Shown: positions 1-10,167, counted from the first letter of the stretch. The stretch: DNA of 64,000 nt from Pseudonocardia sp. TRM90224 (GCF_021245725.1 NZ_JAJGSX010000003.1:822416-886415); one strand, 5' to 3'. A program made the numbers and translations. The notes: generated by a model not told the origin, from the sequence alone.

Positions 1-779
<779 letters not shown>

Positions 780-847
780 CAACGATGGTGGCCTCGCGGC
801 GTCGGTAGCCTCGAAGAGAGCCTTCGGGCGAAAGGGGACGACCAACG

Positions 848-2014
848 ATGCGCCGCATCCTGCTACTGCTCGCCGTGATCCTCGTGGGATCGGTCGGCGT
901 GGTCACCGCCGTGGCCGCCGCCGGCGGCAGCGGTCTCCCGCAGGTGCTGCCACCGCCCGTCCCGCCCGCGGTGGTGACCTACACGCCGGCCGCGGGTGCC
1001 GCCGACGTCGATGCCGCCGCGCCGGCGTCGGTCACGGTTCAGGAGGGGACCTTCGAGGAGGTCACGCTCACCGCCGAGGGCGCACCCGCCGAAGGCGCCC
1101 TCAACGCCGAGCGCACGCAGTGGAGCAGTACGGCGCCGCTCGCCGCCGGCACGTCCTACACCTGGGGCGGCACCGTCAAGGGCCGCGACGGCAACACCGT
1201 GCCGTTGCAGGGCTCGTTCGCGACGAAGGCGCCGTCGAGGCTCGTGCGGGGCACGCTCAACATCGGCGACGGGCGCACGGTCGGGGTCGCGGCCCCGATC
1301 CGCATCCAGTTCAACTCCCACGTCACCGACCGGGCGGCCGTCGAGCGCGCGCTGACCATCACCACGTCGGTGCCGGTCGAGGGCTCGTGGGGCTGGCTCC
1401 CCGACGAGGGCGGCGGCTCCCGGGTCGACTACCGGCCCAAGGAGTACTGGCCCACGGGGACGAAGGTGACGGTCACCGCGAAGCTGCGCGGCGTCAATTA
1501 CGGCGACGACGCTGCGGGTGCCGCTGACATCTCCTCGACGTTCCGCATCGGCTCCGCGCAGGTCGTGAAGGCCGACGTGAACAGCCACCGCATGATCGTC
1601 ATGCGGGACGGCGTGCAGGTCGCCGACTTCCCCGCCAGCTACGGCCTGGCGTCCGACCCCGAGCGCAACACCCGCTCCGGCATCCACGTGGTCAGCGAGA
1701 AGTTCACCGACAAGCGCATGGTGAGCGAGCGCTACGACTACGACCTGATCGAGAAGTGGGCCGTCCGGATCAGCAACAACGGCGAGTTCATCCACGCCAA
1801 CCCGGCCTCGGCCGGCGCGCAGGGCTCCGCGAACGTCACGCACGGGTGCGTCAACCTCTCGATCGAGGACGCCGAGGCGTACTACAACATGGCGCAGTAC
1901 GGCGACCCCGTCGAGGTCACGGGCACCCCGATCGCGCTCTCGGCGCGCGACGGCGACATCTGGGACTGGACGTTGAGCTGGGAGCAGTGGAAGGCGCTCT
2001 CCGCGCTCGACTGA
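848..2014 (+). CDS. Secreted L,D-transpeptidase with Ig-like domains
   Basis: Predicted L,D-transpeptidase making 3-3 cross-links in peptidoglycan outside the membrane. The 388-residue product starts with a signal peptide or anchor (charged MRR then a hydrophobic stretch to about residue 25). Next come Ig-like regions at roughly 40-235 and a YkuD catalytic domain at about 240-360. The active-site motif THGCVN (His332, Cys334) and an upstream FIH (His316) are present. The Trp-rich C-terminal tail is typical of mycobacterial Ldt proteins. The start is ATG 848, with a purine-rich site (AAAGGGGACGA) just upstream. Actinobacteria use several paralogues, so no specific Ldt name is assigned. Confidence 0.93.
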   Translation: MRRILLLLAVILVGSVGVVTAVAAAGGSGLPQVLPPPVPPAVVTYTPAAGAADVDAAAPASVTVQEGTFEEVTLTAEGAPAEGALNAERTQWSSTAPLAAGTSYTWGGTVKGRDGNTVPLQGSFATKAPSRLVRGTLNIGDGRTVGVAAPIRIQFNSHVTDRAAVERALTITTSVPVEGSWGWLPDEGGGSRVDYRPKEYWPTGTKVTVTAKLRGVNYGDDAAGAADISSTFRIGSAQVVKADVNSHRMIVMRDGVQVADFPASYGLASDPERNTRSGIHVVSEKFTDKRMVSERYDYDLIEKWAVRISNNGEFIHANPASAGAQGSANVTHGCVNLSIEDAEAYYNMAQYGDPVEVTGTPIALSARDGDIWDWTLSWEQWKALSALD

Positions 2015-2043
2015 ACCGGGGCGCGGGCGGGTACGGATCTGGC

Positions 2044-2259
2044 ATGCGACCCGACGAGCTGGGACAGCAGATCAACAGCCGTGCCGAACCGCTGCCGGAG
2101 GAACGAGCGGCCGAGCACGGCGACGAGGACCGCCGCGCGGAGGCGGCGGAGATCCTGCGCGACTCGGAGGAGCGGGTCGAGGAGGCCGTCGACGCCCCGA
2201 CGCCCGGCGACGCGGCCGACGAGTCGCGCAGCAGCGCGGAAACCACCCCACCCCCGTAG
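2044..2259 (+). CDS. Small acidic hypothetical protein
   Basis: A 71-residue hydrophilic protein rich in Glu, Arg, Asp and Ala. It has no signal peptide, membrane segment or recognisable catalytic motif, and ends in a Ser/Thr/Pro-rich tail (TTPPP). It starts at ATG 2044, 29 bases after the transpeptidase stop on the same strand, so the two may be co-transcribed. The sequence EERAAEHGDEDRR suggests a charged helical middle. Its TAG stop lies directly against the left arm of hairpin repeat A1-1 (2260). The function is unknown. It could be a small conserved actinobacterial protein, but an unused frame cannot be excluded. Confidence 0.55.
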   Translation: MRPDELGQQINSRAEPLPEERAAEHGDEDRRAEAAEILRDSEERVEEAVDAPTPGDAADESRSSAETTPPP

Positions 2260-2328
2260 AACTTCCCCACCGTTTTGTGCACCTGCGCGCCCGTACGGCG
2301 CGCATCCGCCCAAAACGGTGGGGAAGTT
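2260..2328. repeat. Hairpin repeat family A, subtype 1 (copy A1-1)
   Basis: Inverted repeat with arms AACTTCCCCACCGTTTTG and CAAAACGGTGGGGAAGTT enclosing a GCGCGC...GCGCGC interior. It starts at the first base after the stop codon of the upstream small gene. It is the first of three copies lying between convergent genes, where it could act as a bidirectional terminator. Confidence 0.9.
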
Positions 2329-2376
2329 CGGGCCGGCTCGACCCAGTGGGGTGACCGCAAGCACGCCGGAGCGCAG

Positions 2377-2446
2377 AAGTTGCCCACCGTTTTGCCAACC
2401 TGCACACCCGCAAGGCCGTGCAGGTTGGCAAAACGGTGGGGAAGTT
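2377..2446. repeat. Hairpin repeat family A, subtype 2 (copy A2-1)
   Basis: The arms are AAGTTGCCCACCGTTTTG and CAAAACGGTGGGGAAGTT. The interior is CCAACCTGCA...TGCAGGTTGG, so the pairing continues through most of the element. The first arm differs from consensus at two bases. It is the second of three stacked copies between 2260 and 2529. Confidence 0.9.
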
Positions 2447-2460
2447 GGGGGCCGGCCACG

Positions 2461-2529
2461 GAGTTCCCCATCGTTTTGGGCACTTGCGCGCCTGCGGAGC
2501 GCGCATCCACCCAAAACGGTGGGGAAGTT
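2461..2529. repeat. Hairpin repeat family A, subtype 1 (copy A1-2)
   Basis: The left arm is GAGTTCCCCATCGTTTTG (slightly diverged) and the right arm is CAAAACGGTGGGGAAGTT, with a GCGCGC interior. It ends 11 bases before the last codons of the converging dehydrogenase gene. Confidence 0.9.
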
Positions 2530-2540
2530 GCGCCTGAGCC

Positions 2541-3278
2541 TCAGGCCTCCCGGTAGGCGCGGGTGGCGCTGGCCTGCGCGCGGGGCTTCACGACGATCTG
2601 GTCGAGGTTGACGTTGCTGGGGCGGGTGGCGGCGAACGCGATGACGTCGGCGATGTCGTCGGCGGTCAGCGGCGTGATGCCCTTGTAGACATCCGCCGCG
2701 CGTTGCGCGTCGCCGTCGAACCTGACCAGCGAGAAGTCGGTCTCCACCATCCCCGGCAGGATCTCCGTCAGCCGGACGGGCTGCCCGAGCAGCTCGCCGC
2801 GCAGAGTGCGGTGCAGAACGCCCTGCGCATGCTTCGCGCCGGTGTAGCCGGCGCCGTTGTCGTAGATCTCGACGCCCGCGATCGACGTGACGGTGACGAT
2901 GTGGCCGTCGCCGGAGGCGATCAGGGCCGGCAGCAGCGCCTTTGTGACCCGCAGCGTGCCCAGCACGTTCGTCTCGAACATCCACCGCCAGTCGTCCTCG
3001 TCGGCCTGCGCCACCGGTTCGAGACCCTTCGCCCCGCCGGCGTTGTTGACCAGCAGCTTCGCGTCGGGGACGGCCGCAGCGAAGGCGTCGACCGACTCGT
3101 TGTCGGTGACGTCGAGCCGCACCGCCGTGCCGTCGATCTCGGCGGCGATCTCGGCGCAGCGGTCGACCCTGCGGGCCCCGAGCACGACGTGGAACCCGGA
3201 CTTCGCGAGCGCTCGGGCGGTGGCGGCGCCGATGCCCGAACTGGCTCCGGTCACGACAGCGGTGGGGCGCTCAGTCAT
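2541..3278 (-). CDS. Short-chain dehydrogenase/reductase, NADP-type
   Basis: A classical SDR of 245 residues, probably oxidising or reducing a small hydroxy compound with NAD(P). The Rossmann motif TGASSGIG is at residues 10-17 and the NNAG motif at 78-81. The active-site set is Asn104, Ser132, Tyr145 and Lys149 (YxxxK). Overall it resembles the YdfG / serine 3-dehydrogenase branch. It converges on the upstream small gene across three hairpin repeats, and its start faces away from the DUF2530 gene only 21 bases upstream. The substrate cannot be told from sequence. ATG 3278 is the natural start, with the Rossmann strand beginning at residue 6. Confidence 0.9.
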   Translation of the reverse strand: MTERPTAVVTGASSGIGAATARALAKSGFHVVLGARRVDRCAEIAAEIDGTAVRLDVTDNESVDAFAAAVPDAKLLVNNAGGAKGLEPVAQADEDDWRWMFETNVLGTLRVTKALLPALIASGDGHIVTVTSIAGVEIYDNGAGYTGAKHAQGVLHRTLRGELLGQPVRLTEILPGMVETDFSLVRFDGDAQRAADVYKGITPLTADDIADVIAFAATRPSNVNLDQIVVKPRAQASATRAYREA

Positions 3279-3299
3279 GCGACCAGCCTAGATCGATCG

Positions 3300-3551
3300 C
3301 TACTCCACGCCCTGTTGCGCCGTCCGGGACCCGCGCCGCGCCGCCGCCCGCTGCCATGTGAAGACACCCCAGCCGAACGCACCGAGCCCGGCCCCGGCGA
3401 CGCACGTGGTGAACCAGATGTCGAGCGGCCACGCCCCCACCAGCCACGCCACCAGCAGCACCACCGCGCCGACCAGCCACACCGTCGTACCGATGGCGAT
3501 GACGGTGCTCACGCGGCTGAACCGGGCCGGCAGTGGTGGAGGTTCGATCAC
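3300..3551 (-). CDS. DUF2530 small membrane protein
   Basis: An 83-residue protein with two hydrophobic segments (about residues 17-37 and 43-62) and a basic C-terminus, matching the actinobacterial DUF2530 family. The function is unknown. Its start codon (ATG, 3551) lies 12 bases from the start region of the divergent NCS2 permease, so the two genes must share overlapping promoters. The SDR gene follows 21 bases downstream on the same strand and may be co-transcribed. Confidence 0.8.
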   Translation of the reverse strand: MIEPPPLPARFSRVSTVIAIGTTVWLVGAVVLLVAWLVGAWPLDIWFTTCVAGAGLGAFGWGVFTWQRAAARRGSRTAQQGVE

Positions 3552-3562
3552 GACTCGAGTCT

Positions 3563-5026
<1,464 letters not shown>

Positions 5027-5029
5027 CCC

Positions 5030-5061
5030 TTGCCATCAGAAGAGAGGTTAGGCTAACCTTT
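5030..5061 (+). promoter_or_regulatory. IdeR/DtxR-type iron box over a promoter
   Basis: The core TTAGGCTAACC (5048-5058) is an exact dyad match to the centre of the DtxR/IdeR consensus. Over 19 positions (5043-5061) I count 15 matches. It overlaps a plausible promoter: -35 TTGCCA (5030-5035), an 18-base spacer and -10 TAACCT (5054-5059). Iron-loaded IdeR would block this promoter. The transcript would start near 5066. Confidence 0.7.
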
Positions 5062-5065
5062 GCTC

Positions 5066-5151
5066 GTCGCTTCGTGGTGGGAGCGGCGCGTCAGTTCGGG
5101 AAACGGTATCGGGGTCCTGGCCTACGGGCCAGGGCCCCGATCCGCGTTTCC
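5066..5151 (+). ncRNA. Candidate iron-regulated small RNA or leader
   Basis: A transcript from the iron-box promoter would run about 86 bases before reaching the 5099-5151 hairpin. I see no open frame with a ribosome site in it. It may be a free small RNA, or a leader whose read-through reaches the AhpD-like gene at 5232. This is inference from promoter, operator and terminator geometry only. Confidence 0.35.
5099..5151 (+). terminator. Strong hairpin with TACG loop
   Basis: A 15-bp stem (5108-5122 with 5127-5141, one G-T wobble) closed by a C(TACG)G tetraloop, extended by GGAAACG/CGTTTCC flanks. No T-tract follows, as is common in actinobacterial terminators. It could end the NCS2 permease transcript, the putative iron-controlled RNA, or both. 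Confidence 0.65.
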
Positions 5152-5231
5152 GGCGCCTGTCACATCTCCGTCGTGCGTTCCGTCAGACCAGTAACGGCCG
5201 GATCGACCGGCCCAACGGGAGGACAGGAACC

Positions 5232-5693
5232 ATGGAAGCTCGGATGCAGAACCCGGCGATGGTCGTTCCCGGCGCGATGCAGGCACTGCTCGCGCTGGCC
5301 AAGTCGGCCGAGAAGGCCGGTGACGTGCCGCACGTGATCCACAAGATGGCGCACCTGCGCGCCAGCCAGATCAACGGCTGCAGCGTGTGCGTCCACATGC
5401 ACGCGGCCGAGCTGCGGCAGGCCGGGGAGCCGGCCGAGCGCATCGACACGATCAGCGCGTGGCGCGACGCGCCGTTCTTCACCGAAGCCGAGCGCGCGGC
5501 GCTCGCGCTGACCGAGGAGGTGACGGTGCTCGCCGGCCGCAGCGACGCGGTCTCCGAGGACGTGTGGCTGGAAGCCCGCAAGCACTTCGACGAGGAGTCG
5601 GTCGCGGGCCTGATCCTCTCGGTTGCCGCCGTCAACGTGTGGAACCGGCTCAACGCCGCCACCCGCCAGGTCGCGGGCGCCTGGAAGGGCTAG
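5232..5693 (+). CDS. AhpD-like carboxymuconolactone decarboxylase family protein
   Basis: A 153-residue all-helical protein of the AhpD/CMD family, probably a peroxidase-type thiol protein acting in oxidative stress. The redox motif is Cys50-Ser-Val-Cys53, followed by His57, the expected pattern for the AhpD proton-relay site. The start ATG 5232 has the AGGAC of GGGAGGACAGGAACC upstream. An iron-box promoter lies about 170 bases upstream, but a strong hairpin stands between it and the gene, so iron control is possible, not proven. A family B hairpin sits between it and the converging GH16 gene. Confidence 0.88.
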   Translation: MEARMQNPAMVVPGAMQALLALAKSAEKAGDVPHVIHKMAHLRASQINGCSVCVHMHAAELRQAGEPAERIDTISAWRDAPFFTEAERAALALTEEVTVLAGRSDAVSEDVWLEARKHFDEESVAGLILSVAAVNVWNRLNAATRQVAGAWKG

Positions 5694-5734
5694 GACGAAC
5701 CTGCGTCGAGGGCCGGAACCGCGAGGGTGTTGGG

Positions 5735-5793
5735 GAGGGCAGGAAAGCCACTTTCCGGCCCTGTGAGGGCCGGAAAGTGGCTTTCCTGCCCTC
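5735..5793. repeat. Hairpin repeat family B (copy B-1)
   Basis: Perfect inverted repeat of two 28-base arms with a 3-base loop (GTG), containing AGGAAAGCCACTTTCC. It lies between convergent genes. The bases after it (CTCGCACGCGGGCACGTATCCCGG, in two parts here CTCGCACGCGGG and CACGTATCCCGG) resemble those after copies B-3 and B-4. Confidence 0.9.
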
Positions 5794-5842
5794 GCACGCG
5801 GGCACGTATCCCGGCTGCCCATGACGCGCGCCCAGTAGCCAG

Positions 5843-6973
5843 CTAGCGCCACGAGAAGATGCGACGCACGGTGTCGCTGACGTCGTCGTCCGCCTCTTCC
5901 GCCGGTTCGGCGTCCGGGGCCTCGGTCTCGGGGGTATCGGAGGCCTCGCTCTCCGTCGTTCCGGGTTCGGTCGTCTCAGGTTGCGGGGTCCGGGTCGGCT
6001 CCGGCCGCGCCGCCTGGCCGGGCTCGAACGGGTACTGCCGGACCCAGTCGACCTGCATGCTCGACTCCTTGACGGCCGCGGTGCCGTCCCCGGGGAACCA
6101 GTCGAGCTGGACGCACAGGTGCATCGGGCCGCTGGGGATGATCGCCTTGTCGGTGGTGCGGAACCACTCCTCGCCGTCGAGGTAGGTGACGATCGCATCG
6201 GGCCCCCACTCGACGGCCCAGTTGTGCCAGGTGCTCGCATCGACCTCGACCGAGCCGTCGACCTGCGCGTTCTTCTCGCCGTAGTGCACGAAGGCCTTCG
6301 TCGTGCGGCGGGCGGGATCCTGCATCTCCATGAAGTCGATCTCGCCGCCGGAGGGGAAGTCGTCGGCGTCGGGCCAGAGCAGGAGCAGCGCGTTGTAGGA
6401 GGGGTCGGCCGCGGGCGCCCGCACCCGACCCTCCCACCGGCCGTACTTCTGGCCCGGCATCCACGCCATACCGCCCGTCGTGCCCTGCGCGTCGCCGGTG
6501 ATCGTGAGGATCCCGCCCTCGCGCGACACCGCGGCCGGCGACCGCTTGCCCTTCCCGGCGTGCCCCGTGCCGTCGTAGAGGCGCCAGTCGCCGCCGTCCG
6601 CGTCGAAGGTCTCCTCGCGGGAGGGCGCGCCCCAGCCGAGCTTCGCCGCTGCGGTGGAACCTTCCTCCCCGCTGGGTGACGGCGCGGCGGCGGGATCGGT
6701 GTCGGCGGCGCCGGTGTGGTCCTGCTCCGGTTCTGCCGTGGGGGACGGCGGTCCGCTGCGGACGGGCGGCTCCGACCGATCAGGCTTCTTCCCACGTGAA
6801 GTCGGCGTTGTGGATGGACCTGTGGATGGACTTGTCGATGGTTCTGGGGTGATCGTCACCACCGACGGCGCGCCGGCCTCGTTCGTCGTCCCGTCGCCGG
6901 CGAACACGACCACGACGGCGACCCCGGTCGCGAGGTACTTCTTGACCAGCTCCTCGATCTCGTCGAACGTCAT
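5843..6973 (-). CDS. GH16-family glycoside hydrolase with Pro/Ser/Thr-rich linker
   Basis: A 376-residue protein with a family 16 beta-glucanase-like domain at about residues 115-315. The catalytic motif EIDFME places Glu211, Asp213 and Glu216. The N-terminus has a short hydrophobic stretch (about 14-26) that may act as a membrane anchor, not a clean Sec signal. A Pro/Ser/Thr-rich linker runs to about 110, and the C-terminus is acidic. ATG 6973 lies two bases after the stop of the upstream gene, so it is the last gene of a five-gene minus-strand operon. GH16 hydrolases usually cut beta-1,3 glucans or galactans. The role inside a conjugation-like cassette is unclear. Confidence 0.8.
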   Translation of the reverse strand: MTFDEIEELVKKYLATGVAVVVVFAGDGTTNEAGAPSVVTITPEPSTSPSTGPSTTPTSRGKKPDRSEPPVRSGPPSPTAEPEQDHTGAADTDPAAAPSPSGEEGSTAAAKLGWGAPSREETFDADGGDWRLYDGTGHAGKGKRSPAAVSREGGILTITGDAQGTTGGMAWMPGQKYGRWEGRVRAPAADPSYNALLLLWPDADDFPSGGEIDFMEMQDPARRTTKAFVHYGEKNAQVDGSVEVDASTWHNWAVEWGPDAIVTYLDGEEWFRTTDKAIIPSGPMHLCVQLDWFPGDGTAAVKESSMQVDWVRQYPFEPGQAARPEPTRTPQPETTEPGTTESEASDTPETEAPDAEPAEEADDDVSDTVRRIFSWR

Positions 6974-6975
6974 CG

Positions 6976-7548
6976 TCAGCCTTCCCCTGCTGGTAGGTCG
7001 GTGGTGGCGGCGGAGTCGACGGCAACGAGCCAGCGCCCGTCCGGCTGCCGGACGAGCACGACGTGGCGGGCCGCCGTCGTGAACGCGTAGGGCCCGCCCG
7101 GCGGCCCGGTGGCCGTGCCGAGCTCGGCGCGGTAGCCGCGACACAGGCCGTCGGGGTCGCTCGCGACCAGCCGCATCGCGGTGACGGTGGCGGTGCGTTG
7201 CGTCCCTGGCGGCGGCGGGTCGAGCACTACCGTGCCGACCGTCCCGGCGGCGCTGCCCGGCTCGGCGTACGGGGCGCCGCGCAGATGGGTACGGCCGCGG
7301 TCCGCGGCTTCGACCGTGTGCGCTGCTGCGAGGAACGCCCGCCCGACCGCCTCGGGATCGGACATGTCGACGTCCGGGTCGGCTTGCGGCGGATCGGCAC
7401 CGCGCTCGACGGGGATCGCCGCGATGGCGTCGCGGTCCTCGTTGCTCACCACCGGCGGCCGCTCGGCCGGACCTGCGCCGCCGAGCAGCGCGAGTGCCGC
7501 GATCGTGACGGCGAGGGCCGTCAGCGCGGCGAGCACGGGTCGGCTCAT
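6976..7548 (-). CDS. Small exported hypothetical protein of the conjugation-like operon
   Basis: A 190-residue protein with an N-terminal hydrophobic segment (about residues 5-25) acting as signal peptide or anchor. The remaining domain has no catalytic motif that I recognise. The pattern of a helix (GRAFLAAAHTVE) followed by strands ending in VLVRQPDGRWLVAVD resembles small NTF2-like domains seen in TcpC/VirB8-type transfer proteins, but this is weak. It sits four bases after the transglycosylase gene and two bases before the GH16 gene, so it is almost certainly co-transcribed with them. Confidence 0.65.
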   Translation of the reverse strand: MSRPVLAALTALAVTIAALALLGGAGPAERPPVVSNEDRDAIAAIPVERGADPPQADPDVDMSDPEAVGRAFLAAAHTVEAADRGRTHLRGAPYAEPGSAAGTVGTVVLDPPPPGTQRTATVTAMRLVASDPDGLCRGYRAELGTATGPPGGPYAFTTAARHVVLVRQPDGRWLVAVDSAATTDLPAGEG

Positions 7549-7552
7549 GGCG

Positions 7553-8671
7553 TCACTCCCGGAAGCTCACGTGGACGTGGTCGAAGTGTCCGCCGGTGGC
7601 GTTCGAGGTGTCGTAGACCCCGCCGCCGGTGTAGCGGCGGCCCCACGCGCCGTCGTCGTCCGCGACGCCGGGGTCCCAGTAGCGGCCCTGCCAGATCAGG
7701 TATCCGACGCGGAGCGGTTCGGCGTGCTCCCGGAACCAGCCGACGACCCGCCACCCCGCCTCCAGCTCGGCACCCTTCGCGAACGTTCCCGGCGCGGTGG
7801 CGAAGAGGTCGCAGGCGCGGCCCCGGGAGTGGTCGCTCCTCGGGTTCCACGCGTGCTCGTCCCAGCACCCCGCCGAACGGATCACCGGGCCGCCGCTCCA
7901 GCTGCCGAACGCGGCCTCGGCCGCTTCGAGACCGTGGCGCGTCGCGCCGGTGAGGCACCCGTCGCCGGTGGGGTCGGGCGGCTGGCAACCCGTCGCCCCG
8001 CCGGTCCAGGCGGCCGGCGCGGCGAGCGATGGCGCATGCAGCGCGGGTGCCGTGGCGGCGGTGAACCGCTCGACGTTGGCCCGCACCGCGCCGATGTACC
8101 GGGCGATCACGGCGGCGCAGCGCGCGGAGCACCCGGCCTCGCCGGCCACCGGCACGCCCGTCGCGCTGCCGGTGACCCGGCCGCAGCCGGCGATGTGGCA
8201 GACGAGCATCGCGTCGAGCGGGTCGGCCGGCTTGCCCGTAGCGGTGAGGTGCGCGGCGGCGGCGCGCAGGTTCGCGCAGATCCACGGCACGGCGACCCGC
8301 AGGTGCGCCTCGGTGGTGAGCACGTCGGAGCCGGCCGCGGGCGGATCGCTCGCCCACGGCGTACCCCCGGCGGCCTGCCAGGTGCGCTGCCCGAACTGGA
8401 AGAGCCCCGCCGGTCGACCTGCGGCGTCGCCGTGCAGGCCGGGGTCCCAGCCCGACTCGGCCTGCACGTGCGACACCACCCACACCGGCGGCAGCTCGGG
8501 ACACCCGTCGGAGGTCAGCTCGACGATCAGCGGCAGCATCTCGCGGGCCAGTGCCGGCACCTTCGGGGAGTCGACGCCCGATGCCGCCACGCCCGTGCCG
8601 CCCGGTCCGGGCGGCATCAGGCCGGTCACAGTGGCGACCAGAGCTGCGACCAGGGCCGCGAGCACACGCAC
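7553..8671 (-). CDS. Bifunctional cell-wall hydrolase: lytic transglycosylase plus LAS-type peptidase domain
   Basis: A 372-residue exported protein, GTG start at 8671, with a signal peptide. The first domain is SLT-like, with catalytic Glu72 in QAESGWDPG and GLFQFGQRTW downstream. The second domain contains SDHSRGRACD (279-288) and a terminal HFDHVHV. These match the SxHxxGxAxD...HxH zinc pattern of LAS peptidases and the ARB_07466-like domain. Together they could cut both glycan and peptide to open the wall, as VirB1-type enzymes do for conjugation machines. Its operon neighbours include a TcpC-like protein. The two activities are inferred from motifs. Confidence 0.82.
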   Translation of the reverse strand: MRVLAALVAALVATVTGLMPPGPGGTGVAASGVDSPKVPALAREMLPLIVELTSDGCPELPPVWVVSHVQAESGWDPGLHGDAAGRPAGLFQFGQRTWQAAGGTPWASDPPAAGSDVLTTEAHLRVAVPWICANLRAAAAHLTATGKPADPLDAMLVCHIAGCGRVTGSATGVPVAGEAGCSARCAAVIARYIGAVRANVERFTAATAPALHAPSLAAPAAWTGGATGCQPPDPTGDGCLTGATRHGLEAAEAAFGSWSGGPVIRSAGCWDEHAWNPRSDHSRGRACDLFATAPGTFAKGAELEAGWRVVGWFREHAEPLRVGYLIWQGRYWDPGVADDDGAWGRRYTGGGVYDTSNATGGHFDHVHVSFRE

Positions 8672-8678
8672 CGGCCGC

Positions 8679-9200
8679 TCACCCGGCCCGTCCCGGCTGC
8701 TCGCGCTCGACCGGTTGCAGCCCTCGCCAAAGCACCGCGGGGCGTGGCCGGATCACCATCGGCGGAACGGCGCTCTCCAGCTGGCCGGAGCCGAGCACAG
8801 CCGCGACGATCCGGCGCAGCGCGTCGGCCAGCACCCGCAGCTGCGGGGTGAGCGTCGCGACGTCGCGGCCGAGGACGAGCGCGGCGTCCGCGGGCGGCCC
8901 GCTCGCCCGGGCCCACTCGGGAATGTGGGGCAGCAGCACAACGGCGCCGAAGCGGTGGCTGAGCGTCTCCAGCGACGGCTCCTCGGCACCGCGGACCGGC
9001 ACGACGGCCAGCACAGGACGCGGTCCCGACGGTGGGAAAGCCACCACACGGGCGAGGCGCAGCGCCTCCGGGTGCGCGCCACAGGCCAGCACGTCGGCGT
9101 GCTGGTCGCGATGGCCTGCGTCGACGGCGTGCAGGGCGGCCGCGAGCGTGCTGGCGCCGGAACCCCTGCTGAGGCCGGTCACCTGCGGGATCCTCGTCAC
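8679..9200 (-). CDS. P-loop-like hypothetical protein of the conjugation-like operon
   Basis: A 173-residue protein starting at GTG 9200, whose start overlaps the stop of the upstream gene (GTGA). The N-terminus contains GLSRGSGASTLAAALHA, which looks like a degenerate Walker A of the MinD/ParA type, but without the usual lysine pair. It has no membrane segment. The tail is basic. It ends seven bases before the transglycosylase gene. Proteins of this shape often accompany actinobacterial conjugation genes, but I do not recognise a named family. Confidence 0.65.
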   Translation of the reverse strand: MTRIPQVTGLSRGSGASTLAAALHAVDAGHRDQHADVLACGAHPEALRLARVVAFPPSGPRPVLAVVPVRGAEEPSLETLSHRFGAVVLLPHIPEWARASGPPADAALVLGRDVATLTPQLRVLADALRRIVAAVLGSGQLESAVPPMVIRPRPAVLWRGLQPVEREQPGRAG

Positions 9201-10063
9201 CACGGGCCTCCGGCGAGCTGCTGCTCGGCGATCGGGTCGTCGTCGGCCAGGGCGTGGTCGCTCCGGCCGGGTGCGGGAGGCGGGTCCGGTTCCTCGCCGA
9301 GGGTCTCCTCCCAGGCGTCGACGACGAGCCGGCCGCCGCTGAGCACCACCGGGACGCTCAGCCGGATCCAGTACGCCGCGAGGCTGCGCCACCCACGTCC
9401 GGTCGGCGGCGGCGCGACGGCGGGGACGCCCGCGATGTCCGGTTCGCGCTCCGGCTCGGCAGGGGGCTCCGCGCGCTTCCCGACGAGGCGGTACGGCGTG
9501 ACGCGCACCCGCACGTCGACGAGCACCCGCCCGTCACCGTCGGGGCGGACCAGCCCGGTGAGCGCAAAATCGGCCCGCTGCCGGCCGGTGCCCGACCAGC
9601 CCAGCCGGGCGGGGTCGCTGCCGGGTGCGGAGAGGTGGTCGGTGAGCACCCGGCCCCGGCGCTGCGGATCCTCCTCGTCCCACGAGAGGTAGTCGACGGC
9701 GAACGCACCGGCGAGCGCGGCGGCCTCGGCGGGGTCGGGCCTCGGCGCCACCCCGTCGGGCATGCGCGGCGCGGGGATGGGTGGGAAGCCGGTGGGGTCG
9801 GTCGGCGGGTCGGCGTAGGGGTTGTGCGGTGTGGCAGGCCTCGTGGGGCGGACTGCCGGGCCGCTGCCGGGCGGGGGCGGCGGCGGTCGGTGTGGGGGCG
9901 GGCCGGGTGGGCCGACGCGAACCGGGAAGCCCGGTGGCGGCGCGGGCGGTTCCGCCTGCGCGCGGCCGAAGAGGCGGAATCGTGGCACGGCGATCATCGC
10001 CGGTGCCGGATGCGATGTGCGGACATGGGCTCCCCCGGATGCCGGTGCGGTGGCGGTAGCCAC
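9197..10063 (-). CDS. TcpC-like conjugal transfer protein with Pro-rich N-terminus
   Basis: A 288-residue protein. Residues ~40-100 are very Pro-rich (PPPPPPGSGP). The following region (AFAVDYLSWDEEDPQRR) resembles the NTF2-like domain start of TcpC/Orf13 proteins, which form the inner-membrane ring of Gram-positive conjugation machines. No clear membrane helix is seen, so it may be shortened or diverged. The start is unsure: GTG 10063 is used here, and ATG 9997 (MIAVPRFRLFG) is an alternative. Neither has a good ribosome site. It is the first gene of the operon running to 5843. Confidence 0.6.
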   Translation of the reverse strand: MATATAPASGGAHVRTSHPAPAMIAVPRFRLFGRAQAEPPAPPPGFPVRVGPPGPPPHRPPPPPPGSGPAVRPTRPATPHNPYADPPTDPTGFPPIPAPRMPDGVAPRPDPAEAAALAGAFAVDYLSWDEEDPQRRGRVLTDHLSAPGSDPARLGWSGTGRQRADFALTGLVRPDGDGRVLVDVRVRVTPYRLVGKRAEPPAEPEREPDIAGVPAVAPPPTGRGWRSLAAYWIRLSVPVVLSGGRLVVDAWEETLGEEPDPPPAPGRSDHALADDDPIAEQQLAGGPW

Positions 10064-10167
10064 CGCGAACGGCTCGACCGTAGGAACGCGCTAGGAGGCC
10101 GTGTGCCGGAAACGGGAACAGCGTTTGCGATAGCGAACGGGTGCCGTCAGAAGGTCCGCACGGGGTG

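Noticed and set aside
2260..2529. Three spaced hairpins as a possible CRISPR array
   Set aside because: Units are palindromes of ~70 bp with two different interiors and unequal spacing. No cas genes, no constant repeat-spacer rhythm.
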